Shown here: positions 1-8,380 of the stretch, piece after piece
How the letters are laid out: each line of letters starts with the position of its first letter
Numbering within the stretch: position 1 is the stretch's first letter
DNA from: Mycoemilia scoparia
Taxonomy: Eukaryota; Kickxellomycota; Kickxellomycetes; Kickxellales; Kickxellaceae
Assembly: GCA_027575805.1 (NCBI GenBank)
Contig: JANBPU010000354.1
Span: 1-15,035 of the forward strand
Direction of reading: 5' to 3'
DNA: 15,035 nt
Position numbers and translations under genes: made by a program
Notes under the pieces: generated by a model
Seen by the model: the letters and a program-made list of their open reading frames with translations, nothing else
Database searches by the model: none
What the model was told of the DNA's origin: nothing

Positions 1-688
1 TATCTTTTTTCTATATTCTTTTATTTTTGAAATAAATACAATCTAACAATAGTTTATAGCTTAAATTTACTCACAGAGAGGAAAAAAGGGAGCCTTAAAT
101 AAGCAGTATTGCTCACAATAAGCTAATGTCAAATAAAGATAAGAAATATTGGATAAGTGCATGTCATCAAAAAGAGTATATTATTATAAAATATCTATTA
201 GTTATAGGATAGTTAATGATACTGTTACTTGCAAGAATTAAACCTATTAGATAATATAAAGTAAAAAGTGAAATAAGGGAACTATGGGGATAAAAACCCA
301 AGAACTATAACTCAAGTTATGATACTTAAGCTATTAAGCTAAACTTTGGTTTTTTGTCATATGGGCAATAATTTTTGAAGGGTAAATTTTGGTGACTAAT
401 GATTATAGGGGCAATCACAGCCAAATGGGTGTCCAGTTCTACTAGTAAACTTTCACCCTTCAAAAACTATTTCCCATATGTTAAGTGATGCAACATTGCT
501 AAATGTTAAAATAAAATATTTTATAGTATTTATAATGGTCAATTTTTTATTTTCTAAAAAAAGTTCAAAATTATAGTCATCATTTGTACAACCCAGTAGC
601 CACAATTTTCTTTTGGGGATAATAAAATTGTTTTTAGGCTTTGCAATAATAAAAAATGTTTTTGTTGTCTTCCTTATATTTTCAATAA
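1..688. other. A/T-rich intergenic flank
   Basis: No open reading frame of coding character is visible on either strand. The stretch is very A/T-rich with many in-frame stops. Its only structured element is the inverted-repeat element at 358-480. The end near 689 runs into the core promoter of the gene at 867. Confidence 0.6.
358..480 (+). mobile_element. MITE-like inverted-repeat element, copy 1
   Basis: This non-coding element begins CATATGGGCAATAATTTTTG and ends with the near reverse complement ATTTCCCATATG, giving imperfect terminal inverted repeats of about 28 bp that share an outer CATATGGG and an inner TTTTTGAAGGGT block. ATAT lies immediately outside the GGG/CCC at both ends, so a TA target duplication (TA-TGGG...CCCA-TA) is possible. 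Two further copies lie at 13313-13436 (same orientation) and 14822-14944 (opposite orientation), and the interior with GATTATAGGGGCAATC and TTACTAGTAAA is conserved in all three. Short length, no coding capacity and terminal repeats fit a MITE. This is the best preserved copy. Confidence 0.85.
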
Positions 689-697
689 TATATAAAG
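689..697 (+). promoter_or_regulatory. TATA box of the 867-1736 gene
   Basis: TATATAAAG lies about 170 nt upstream of the ATG at 867. It is followed by a C/A-rich, G-poor leader (about 740-866) with short CCACACC and CACACA runs, typical of a fungal 5' untranslated region. The assignment rests on consensus and position only. Confidence 0.55.
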
Positions 698-866
698 CCA
701 GTGTTTTCCCCCAATAAATGCTTTTCTATATTTTTCAACTCTATCAACCATATACATTCATACCTACCTGCTCCACACCACCTCACATCTCCACATACAC
801 AGCACAAAAGCAACACCAACCTACCACAGTCCAAAGCCCCCAACTGTGTAAACTCAACCATACACA

Positions 867-1736
867 ATGGATGCCCAAAGTCTTGCTAGTGATAAAGGTA
901 AAATATGTCAGACACTGTTCATTCAGTTCCATAATACCATCTTGTTTCTTTTGGGTAATACCAGCATCAACAACCATGGAGTCATTGAGGATACTTTTTC
1001 CCAGATGACATTCAGCTTTAGTCAATTCCTCTTGACAGCCCAGGGTGGCTTATCCTGTGCATTTGATGAATTCATTGAAGGTGATTTATTACTTGTCCAG
1101 TTTAGAACTTTATTTGTTGATTATCACCAAAATGTGCTTCTTCTTTTGACCGAGATGTATGGTGATTCCATTGATAGGGTCTACATTGCTGAAGTCAGTA
1201 TGACCCTTGATGTCAGATATAGTGGCATTTTGTCTCTTCTCAAGGGTATTGCAAAATACAATCTAGAGATTCATTATGATTGTCTCAAAGTTGCATTTAA
1301 AGCTTATCTCCAAATTACTGATGGTGTTATTGAAAGCATTCCTGAAATCAATCCTCAAGATATAAAGGTGGATGATAACAAATATATGGACCTTGACAAC
1401 AGGAACAATAACCATGGAAATATCATAGTTGTTTATAATGATCAAACTGAGGGTAAAGAGAAAATTCTTAAATTTTTCTGGGAAAATCTGTTTAAAAGGG
1501 CCAATTCAGTCATAAATCTTTATGGGGCTGTGAAAGGAGTTGATAAGCAGGCCTTGTACAATGAATTCAATGCTTGGTATAGAGCATCAAGTGCTGGAAC
1601 AGGTAAACCTGCTGATGGCTTTATCAGGCCACAAGGAGAAGTTACCAGAAATAACAGTCCTAGGTTGATTGAGAAATTCTTTAATAATTTCATTCAGGGT
1701 ATTAAAGATAAAAAAGAATTGGAAAAATGGTGGTAG
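867..1736 (+). CDS. Uncharacterised 289-aa protein, single exon
   Basis: The ATG at 867 opens an uninterrupted 289-codon frame ending in TAG. It sits behind a TATA box and a C/A-rich leader, so I take it as a real intronless gene. I do not recognise the family. The protein has no signal peptide and no clear membrane helix. The first 150 residues look mainly helical with many hydrophobic and aromatic residues (for example FHNTILFLLGN near residue 22 and LLLVQFRTLF near 74). A polar Asp/Asn-rich linker follows at about 165-185 (DDNKYMDLDNRNNNHG). The C-terminal part holds a second helical block (EKILKFFWENLFKRAN), a glycine-containing loop near 245-260 and a basic tail ending KELEKWW. It could be a lineage-restricted protein. 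A G-GTAAAA sequence about 30 nt after the ATG resembles a weak splice donor, but the frame stays open, so no intron is needed. Function unknown. Confidence 0.7.
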   Translation: MDAQSLASDKGKICQTLFIQFHNTILFLLGNTSINNHGVIEDTFSQMTFSFSQFLLTAQGGLSCAFDEFIEGDLLLVQFRTLFVDYHQNVLLLLTEMYGDSIDRVYIAEVSMTLDVRYSGILSLLKGIAKYNLEIHYDCLKVAFKAYLQITDGVIESIPEINPQDIKVDDNKYMDLDNRNNNHGNIIVVYNDQTEGKEKILKFFWENLFKRANSVINLYGAVKGVDKQALYNEFNAWYRASSAGTGKPADGFIRPQGEVTRNNSPRLIEKFFNNFIQGIKDKKELEKWW

Positions 1737-2085
1737 TTTGTCAATGTATTGGAGTATATTCCCTTTATAGGAGAGTATATAATTGCTATGGTTTATTAGT
1801 ACTTTTTACTTCATGGTTAATGATTAATAATAAAGTATGAAAGACATTCTTTTGGCCTTTTTTAGAGTCCTAGGTGTACACTCTAATTGGCAAGTTTTTT
1901 TTATAAAAAGGAAACAATCCTATATGCTAATACATTCCTGAAAGTTTGGCTCATAAGTCATACATTTTACAGGAGCATTGGGGAGATTATTCTAGTACAC
2001 TTTTTTGTGGAGACTCTGCCAATATTAATTGGCATGATATTCTTGGATTTCAAGCATTATTATTATAGATAATTTTAATTTTATC
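1737..2085. other. Intergenic, 289-aa gene to AIP1 pseudogene
   Basis: A/T-rich, with AATAATAAAG near 1827 as a possible polyadenylation signal for the upstream gene. A perfect 7-bp inverted repeat, TGCCAAT-ATTA-ATTGGCA, lies at 2017-2034. A 61-codon frame at 1887 starts only at TTG and has no coding character. No ATG in frame with the AIP1 reading is present between the upstream stop at 2035-2037 and the first conserved AIP1 residues. Confidence 0.5.
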
Positions 2086-2220
2086 ATAAAATCATTGTAT
2101 TTGCCATCTCTTCCCTCTATTGGAAGAGGATACTCGACTTGTTTAATTTACAGCAATTCAAGGGATGGGGATTACGTTGCCTATCCTAATGGAAAAAACA
2201 TTATAGTCATGAATCTGAAG

Positions 2221-2328
2221 GCAAGTATTTTGAATTTACTTATGGAGTTATAGTATGTCTCCTACAACCTATCATGATCATCATAATACTATTGTACTAA
2301 CCAGCGAATGTGCGTGTGTTTATAATAG
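2221..2328 (+). other. GC-AG intron in AIP1 pseudogene
   Basis: The donor is AAG-GCAAGT at 2221, so the intron starts GC rather than GT. A perfect TACTAAC branch site is at 2295-2301 and the acceptor TATAATAG ends at 2328, 27 nt downstream. Removing these 108 nt joins the NLK and DDSDSYEYTGH readings in frame, as AIP1 homology requires. GC-AG introns are a known minor class. Alternatively the GC is a mutated GT in this decaying gene. Confidence 0.75.
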
Positions 2329-2419
2329 GACGATTCTGATTCTTATGAGTATACTGGACATACAGTACAAACTACAGTTGCTAGAATATTACCATCGGGA
2401 TTCTATGGTGCATCAGGTG

Positions 2420-2579
2420 GTAAGTTGTGTACTTGTAGATATGCTTAATGTATGCAGTCCCAAGGGCTTGGCCAAGCTATTATTACATTAAGAAAGAACT
2501 AGAAAATGTTGAGAGGGGGGATTAGGTTTAATTCAATATATAATACTGAATGATTGAAATAATTTCTATACATTTATAG
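2420..2579 (+). other. GT-AG intron 2 in AIP1 pseudogene
   Basis: Donor GGTG-GTAAGT at 2420, acceptor ACATTTATAG ending at 2579, phase 1, 160 nt. Splicing restores the WD40 reading FYGASGDKHGNIHVWH across the junction. Confidence 0.8.
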
Positions 2580-4268
2580 ACAAGCATGGGAATATACATG
2601 TCTGGCATACCCAAGGCGAGGAGTACAAACAAATCTACAAGTACAAATTTTTGGCTGGAGCAGTCAAAGATTTGGATTGGGACACTGACAGCAAGCGAAT
2701 TGTTGTAGTTGGCGAGGGAACATCGGTAAATGCCCATGTATTTATTTTTGATTCTGGGAAACAGTGTTGGAAGTATATTGGGGCAACCAAGACGACCTGT
2801 GCCTATTTGTTCTGTAAATCACGATCATTCCGTATTGTTACTGGGAGTGAAGACTACCAAGCTATCGTAAATGAAGGACCTCCTTTCAAAATTGATACAG
2901 GCATGACTTGCCATCAAAGCTTTGTTAATGATGTAAGATATTCTCCAAGTGGGGATCAGTTTGTCACGGTTGGAGCCGATAAAGTTATTATATTGTATAA
3001 AGGAAAGACCAGAGAAAAGATCCGTGAAATTGGTAATGGTGTTGCTTGAAATCCTGGCAGTAAGCAGGTCGCTACTGCATCATCTGATCAAACTGCCAAA
3101 GTTTGGGATACTGAATCTGGAAACCTTGTTTGTAATATCAATTGTTATGGAAGCTCTCAGGATATAAAATATCATCAGGTCAGGATCGTCTGGACAAGCA
3201 GTGATGATATTTATTAGTCTTTCGTTGTCTGGTGCTATCAATATTATTGGAAAGGGCACAGATTCTCCTACAAAGATAGTTGGTGGTATGCAAAAGGGCA
3301 TAGTTGTATCAGTCCATGATCGTGAGTGCGAAGTATTGTACACTGCTTCTTATGGTGGCAGAATCAGGGTATGGGACTTTGGAAATGGCATCAGCGCTGC
3401 TAAACCATCCTCCATTGGTGATGATACATACACAACTGATATCACATCTGTCACAAAGGCACCAGAAGGGTTTTCTCGCAGCCAGATCTTGTTTGGTGCT
3501 TTTAAAGACAAGGTGCACTTTGTTGATGTACCTATTACAGATCCGTCATCGGCTAACTTTACTAGCAATCAAGTCGGTGCTGAGGGCGCACCACCATCTT
3601 TGGCAGCCATCCCTGGTCCAAATACTGGCAGGGTCAAATTCTAAACCTTGGCAAGACTTCAAAACTCAAAGGCAGTTATCATTTCTGATAAGGGCACAAC
3701 TGTTATTGAGCAAGATAATGTCACTGCCATTGGAAGCACCATCACTAGCTCTGAAGCATCACCAGCAATTATTGCTATTGGCTTTGAGGATGGAGCGGTG
3801 AAGTTATATACAGTTTATGGAGATGGAAGCGCGACCCCAACTGGAATATCAGTTACTCCTGGCCAGCGTGCCATTTCGGCCCTGTCATTTACGCCTAACA
3901 GAGAGTACCTGGCTGTTGGCGATGCAAGTGGCAAGATTTTCTTGGTCAAAACATCTGATGGCGATATTGTAACTTCACACTGGGTCTTCCACTCTGCCAG
4001 AGTCCAATCATTCAACTGGTCACCCGACGGAGCTCACTTGGCTTCATCATCCCTGGACTGCAACATTGCTATCAGGGATCGCCAAAAATTTGGAAAATCC
4101 ATTAGAATTCGTCATGCACACACCGAAGGCGTTGGCTATGTCGATTTCCTTAATGAAAATGAGATCATCAGTGTTGGTCAGGATTTGGGTATAGAAGCAT
4201 GGCATGTGACATTTTAAAGGAATCAATCAGAATCCGAATGTATGTCTGTGATTTTTAGTAGTTAGTTT

Positions 4269-4294
4269 GGTGTGTGTGTGTCTGTGTGTGTGTG
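4269..4294 (+). repeat. (TG)n microsatellite
   Basis: Simple TG repeat of about 12 units interrupted by one TC, seen directly just after the AIP1 stop codon. Confidence 0.95.
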
Positions 4295-4750
4295 AACTAT
4301 TGTTTTTAAATAGTGAGTTTTAAATGTAAATCACTGCTATTTTACTTTTAGACAAAGAAGCAGGAGTACTGTGTTGTATATGTACACATACACAATGTTC
4401 GTATTGTTCTATGTTGCTTCCCTGACAATTAAAAAGTCGCGTTTTCTGCTTTTCATATGTATAATATCGTAGTTACAGAATAATGGGCCGGCCACAGACG
4501 TTGTCTTTAGTGTGCCAAGAAATTTGACCTGCTTTGCAACACCACATCTGGGCGAGAAGAGCTCCTGGGAGCATAAAATACGGAGCTCTACTGCTCTAGC
4601 ACATCTCATCAGAGTTGGTCGCATTTAAATAACAGCTCCCCATAAATGCCAAGAAACTAGATAGTATTTGACTCTGTTTCTCTTCAAGTTTTCTATTCTT
4701 TTTTTTCAAACAAATAATAGTGTTTTATTCTCTATCTTTTTCTAATATCG

Positions 4751-4790
4751 ACACACACATACACACACACACATATATATACACACACAT
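4751..4790 (+). repeat. (CA)n/(TA)n microsatellite in 5' leader
   Basis: Alternating AC repeats with an internal ATATATAT block, ending 8 nt before the ATG at 4799. It is complementary in kind to the TG repeat at 4269-4294. Confidence 0.95.
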
Positions 4791-4798
4791 AAACGAAT

Positions 4799-5992
4799 AT
4801 GAGTTTTTCTGATCCCCCAAGACCAACAGGAGCATATTTCGACGCTTATGCCAAGGACCCATCGGACGTCAAGTTTGGCGAACTCCCCTTTCCACGCAAA
4901 CCACTTGGTCCCAACCAAGCCCGCGTAGATGTCTATGTGGCAGCCCTAAACCCATTGGACTGGAAAGTAAATTCCGGACAACTAAAATATGTTCTAAACA
5001 CCACATTCCCAGCACCTCTTGGATATGACTTTTCCGGGTCAATCACTGAGCTCCCAGACGATATCCATAGCGATGACGGTAAAACACGTAATCCGCTGGG
5101 CCTGAACATTGGAGATAAAGTTTACGGTATGGCAGGGATCACCAATTATGGAACGGTCAGTACATCAGTCATAGTCAATATCACCGACTTGGCAAGAAAA
5201 CCTAGGAATATTAGTTTTACCAAGGCAGCAGCAATCGGAATGGGTGGTTTAACTGCATATCAAGCTCTTGAAAAACTTGGCTTGACCGAAAGCAGCAACA
5301 ATAATACTGGTGATGATAATAATAATAATAATAAAAGTAGTATATTTATTAGTGCTGGGGCTGGTGGAGTTGGAAGTTTTGCAATCCAACTAGCCAAACA
5401 TCATTACAAACTAAAAGAAATTGCCACCACCGTATCGACTAATAAAGTAGAGGTTGCAAAGAAATTGGGGGCGACTACAGTCATTGATTATACCAAACAA
5501 GATTTTACCAAGGATCTTTCGGCCGATTATGATGCGGCGTTGGATTGTATTGGTGTTCCACTTGAAGTCAGCAGAATCATCAAACCACATAACAACGGAA
5601 GAATTGTATCAGTAATTGGAACTCCAACTTCTGAAGTGCTTGCGCCATTAGCAGATAAGATGGTATCGGAGTCCAACAAGATAGTTGGCACAACTAAGGC
5701 TACCCTTCTAAAGTATGGAATAGATGCTTACCACTATGTTACGGTGTCACGTAAACTCAATCCGCTGGGAATCGAACACCATTATATCTTTGTTACTCCT
5801 AATGGACAGCAGCTCGAACAGGTATTTAATCCGCTGGTGGTTGAGTCATTGGTTAACCCCCTAATTGACAGTATGCATGAATTTACAAAAGAAGGGGTTG
5901 TAGCTGCACTTGAAAAAGTTCGTGAAGGAAAAACTACTGGAAAGGTTGTTATTCGTGTATTACGCAATCTGGCCGAAGATATTGACGACTAA
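4799..5992 (+). CDS. MDR-family NAD(P)H oxidoreductase, quinone oxidoreductase-like
   Basis: The 397-aa single-exon protein belongs to the medium-chain dehydrogenase/reductase superfamily, close to zeta-crystallin, quinone reductase and RTN4IP1-type enzymes. These usually reduce quinones or enones with NADPH. The N-terminal GroES-like domain has ALNPLDWKVNSG (about 49-60), GYDFSG and GDKVYG. The AAAIGMGGLTAYQAL segment lies near 143-157. The Rossmann nucleotide-binding motif is AGAGGVGSFAIQLAK (about 186-200), and the C-terminus has EGKTTGKVVIRV. The cysteine and histidine zinc ligands of classical alcohol dehydrogenases are absent, so it should be zinc-free. An Asn/Asp-rich insert (SSNNNTGDDNNNNN, about 166-179) sits just before the nucleotide-binding strand, probably as a surface loop. 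No targeting peptide is obvious, so it is probably cytosolic. The ATG lies directly after the CA repeat. The substrate cannot be told from sequence. Confidence 0.9.
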   Translation: MSFSDPPRPTGAYFDAYAKDPSDVKFGELPFPRKPLGPNQARVDVYVAALNPLDWKVNSGQLKYVLNTTFPAPLGYDFSGSITELPDDIHSDDGKTRNPLGLNIGDKVYGMAGITNYGTVSTSVIVNITDLARKPRNISFTKAAAIGMGGLTAYQALEKLGLTESSNNNTGDDNNNNNKSSIFISAGAGGVGSFAIQLAKHHYKLKEIATTVSTNKVEVAKKLGATTVIDYTKQDFTKDLSADYDAALDCIGVPLEVSRIIKPHNNGRIVSVIGTPTSEVLAPLADKMVSESNKIVGTTKATLLKYGIDAYHYVTVSRKLNPLGIEHHYIFVTPNGQQLEQVFNPLVVESLVNPLIDSMHEFTKEGVVAALEKVREGKTTGKVVIRVLRNLAEDIDD

Positions 5993-6478
5993 GTGCTTGC
6001 TTTAGCATTTTATCATGGTTTTTATTTAGCAAGGTTATTATTTTTAATATTATTATTAGTAGCAGTAGTGGTAGTTGATAAATAAATAAATAATTGAAGT
6101 TCAAATGATGGTAGTATAGTATAGTATATATTATAAACTGATTCTTGTTATGTTTACCCATTTATTATTTTGTCCAACTAATTGATAAAAAGGGAGGTTT
6201 TTTTGATTAATTTTATATTGTACAATCATGTTGTAATGTTGTAGTCATTATAGTATAGAAACAACGAGTGACATTTGTTTGGTGCTCACTTGTAATTTTA
6301 AATATTTTTGCTGTACTAGATCTTTGCGAGAGGAATAGCCAACCAATAATCTTTATTTATTAGAGGGTTTATTTTCTATCTAGCCGAATGTATGCTTGTT
6401 AAACAACGTTTGAAACTCCTACCAAATAACCTATATATATATAGCCTCAAAAAACTCTAAAAAAACAAAATAATGACC
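5993..6478. other. Convergent 3' intergenic region
   Basis: The space between two convergent genes is A/T-rich, with GATAAATAAATAAATAAT near 6077 (possible plus-strand polyadenylation signal) and a TATATATATATAG run near 6431. I see no gene or repeat. Confidence 0.5.
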
Positions 6479-7308
6479 TTAAACCAAAGATTTAGCTACT
6501 TCTCCAACACCACTTGACACAACATTCATAATTCCTTTCTCTTTCAGAGAATCCAAATAGTCAATCAAGCCCTGTTTAAGCACCTTATTGACTTTGGTAA
6601 TAACCCCATCAAGAATTTTGAAAAAATCCAAGTCGTGATTCGAAATGGCCTTTACAATCTTGAAGAACGTTGGAATATCAATATTGAAATCTCCAACTAC
6701 TTCTTTTAGGGCTTTACTTAGCATTGGGCCAATAAGTGGAATATCCTCGACTAGCTTTTCAATGTCAGCTCCTACAGGGATACCACCAAGTTTGCTTAAT
6801 AACCCGCCGACTTGGGTAATTGCGGCCACTGTATTTCCGGATGCGATGTTGGTAACAATTGGAAGAATATCTGTAAACGAAAATAAGTCTATATATATAT
6901 ATATAATAATGAGAATTTAGATTGATGTTTTTTATTAGTCATATAAATATATGTGTTTAAGTACATATGTATGATTTTATAATGAGGAAGGTTTGACTTA
7001 CCACTGGCTTTAATTTCCGGTTTCTTTTCTTCTACTTTCTTATCATTCTCATCATCATCACCACTGGAACCAAAGAAGTCGAAAAATCCACGACGCTGTA
7101 GTTCAGCTACATTTTCGTGACTAAATACGTTTGGTTGAAGTAATAGTTCTTGAAGATCTGCAGAAATTCTTTGTTGTTGCTGATTATTGTTGATTGGATT
7201 GAAGTTTGTATCCTTAGGTGTTTGATTCGACTCAATAATAGTACCTGGGCGACTGGAAATAGCAGCACCAAGAGCTAAAGTAGGAAAGAAGAGTGTAACG
7301 AGTTTCAT
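6479..7308 (-). CDS. Secreted cysteine-free protein with dibasic cleavage site
   Basis: Two exons on the minus strand: 7308-7002 and 6870-6479, with a 131-nt intron (6871-7001; donor GTG-GTAAGT, acceptor TTTACAG). The total is 699 nt, or 232 aa, in frame. The start MKLVTLFFPTLALGAAISS is a textbook secretion signal with likely cleavage near residue 15-19. A polar Asn/Gln-rich region follows (NNNQQQQ near 42-48). Then comes a dibasic LQRR-GFFDFFGSSG (about 70-81), a good Kex2-type processing site, and an acidic/basic stretch DDDENDKKVEEKKPE. The exon-2 part is helical and amphipathic with many Ile, Leu, Val and Gly (GGLLSKLGGIPVG, DIPLIGPMLSKALKE, FFKILDGVI). There is no cysteine in the whole protein, unlike most fungal secreted effectors. 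I know no family for it. It may be a cell-surface or secreted lineage-specific protein; that role is inference. Confidence 0.8.
6890..6906. repeat. (TA)n in intron of secreted-protein gene
   Basis: A run of alternating TA sits inside the 131-nt intron, about 20 nt from the acceptor. Seen directly. Confidence 0.9.
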
Positions 7309-7438
7309 GATTTATTGTTTAGTGTTTTATAATTAAAGAAGGTGGGGGTTTTTAAGAGGTGTAAAGAAAAGGATGTATGGATGAATCAATGGATGGTTAA
7401 GGATGAAAATTTGAGTGGTCAGTGGTAGGTAGAGGGGA

Positions 7439-7446
7439 TATTTATA
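7439..7446 (-). promoter_or_regulatory. Probable TATA box of the secreted-protein gene
   Basis: On the minus strand this reads TATAAATA, about 130 nt before the ATG at 7308. That spacing is similar to the TATA-ATG spacing of the 867 and 11298 genes. TTATAAAA near 7327 is an alternative but would leave almost no leader. Confidence 0.45.
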
Positions 7447-8075
7447 TTTGACAATTATATAATAAAAAGTTAGATTTCTTGTAATACTTGTTAGTAAATT
7501 TATTTTTTTGCATCGATGTTTGGAGGTTGAGTTTCATTTGAATAGCAAGCCATGTTGTACCTTTGTTAACTGCTTCAAAATATAAATTAATGGTTGCATA
7601 TACGAGGAGTATTATCCTGAATGAAAAAAAACAATAATAACAATGCAATGCAATGATAAATATGCAATCCCAACCTATTTATTTATTTTTTAAAAAAGTA
7701 GTTGAGTAGTGTTTGGATATATATAATTATCAGCAGATGCAACTTTGGGGATGTGGCAAAATTAACCGGGGGTCGAGTAGTAAGCCAGCCTTATTTTATA
7801 TTCAGTATATATATTATCTGTTTGATTGAGCAAGTGGTTTGTTTCTCCTGCATTTGATCTATTCAAATGAAGAAATAAGAAAAAGTTGGAAATGCTAGTA
7901 ATTTATTTTAAACAAATAATTTGATTGTGGATTTGGAGAAGGAGGAGGGGAGATGTAATTAAGAATTTTGATTCCAGAGAGCTAGTAATGCGAATGATTC
8001 TTTAAAAAATAACACAGTAAGTCCTTACAGATGAAGTTGATTAGCTTAATTATCACACTGTTCAAAAAGGGAAGA

Positions 8076-8172
8076 TTTCGCTAGTGATCACATCTATGGT
8101 AGGCTGAAATGGGTCCTCATATTTTTGCTCAATCGCCAGCCATTTTGCCTAAAGCCTTGTGAATATTGACCA
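8076..8172 (+). repeat. Dispersed repeat family 2, copy A
   Basis: TTTCGCTAGTGATCA, ATCTATGGTAGGC, CCTCA, CCTTGTGAAT and TTGACC blocks recur in the same order and orientation at 12609-12730. Copy A lacks about 30 nt present in copy B after the shared GCCA/GCTA block. It is non-coding and partly decayed, and no clear inverted termini are seen. It may be an old MITE or transposon remnant, perhaps extending further downstream. Confidence 0.7.
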
Positions 8173-8380
8173 AAAGTTAAAACATTGAATATCAATAACA
8201 ACATGGGCTGTGACTGATTAGTTACATACTTTATAATAAGGGTGGTATATGTTTTATTTAGCGAAAGTTTACAGGAACTATGAGACTCAATATGTCTGTG
8301 GATGGATGGATTAGCATGCAAATTTGAAATGTTGTATCAGATATTCTTGGCTTTAACGAGAGAAAAAATTGTAATGTTTT

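Larger units (their letters stand above)
2086..4217 (+). pseudogene. AIP1: AIP1 / WDR1 actin-interacting protein, broken copy
   Basis: The AIP1 family are WD40 double beta-propellers that work with cofilin to disassemble actin filaments. Three exons can be read: about 2086-2220 (LPSIGRG, YPNGK), 2329-2419 (YTGH, LPSGFYGASG) and 2580-4217 (VVVGEG, EGPPFK, DVRYSPSGDQF, TASYGGRIRVWDF, AHTEGV, final WHVTF). The sum is close to 615 codons, the family's usual length. Damage is clear. A TGA at 3047-3049 replaces the Trp of VAWNPGSK. A few codons expected just before it seem missing. A one-base insertion at about 3209-3213 shifts the frame between WTSSDDI and ISLSLSGAIN. A TAA at 3642-3644 interrupts the frame again. 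No in-frame ATG is found; ATA at 2086-2088 stands where the start is expected, so a lost start is possible. The identity is confident. Sequencing error as the cause cannot be excluded, but neighbouring genes are intact. Confidence 0.85.
4218..4798. other. Intergenic, promoter of the oxidoreductase gene
   Basis: Contains the former AIP1 3' end and the upstream region of the gene at 4799. It is bracketed by a TG-repeat near its start and a CA-repeat just before the ATG. A locally G/C-richer segment at about 4490-4620 (GGCCGGCC, GAGCTCCTGGGAGC) may hold promoter elements. CATTTAAATA near 4622 is a weak TATA candidate. The T- and C-rich run 4670-4745 resembles a transcription start region. Confidence 0.4.
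7309..8380. other. Intergenic, with one dispersed-repeat copy
   Basis: Upstream region of the minus-strand secreted-protein gene and 3' flank of CWC2. It is A/T-rich. The small frames at 7442-7648 and 8094-8321 are low in coding character, and the latter overlaps a repeat, so I call no gene. The only structured element is the repeat at 8076-8172. Confidence 0.5.

Noticed and set aside
1887..2072. 61-codon plus-strand frame before AIP1
   Set aside because: Starts only at TTG, low-complexity hydrophobic sequence, no splice join to AIP1 that I could support.
3030..3070. A short intron removing the TGA in AIP1
   Set aside because: Any GT-AG pair here would give an intron of about 30 nt and would delete WD40 residues that read continuously through the stop.
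7442..7648. 68-codon minus-strand frame upstream of the secreted-protein gene
   Set aside because: A/T-driven composition, overlaps the probable TATA region, no leader or motif.
8094..8321. 75-codon minus-strand frame
   Set aside because: Overlaps dispersed repeat copy A; the frame is not kept in copy B.
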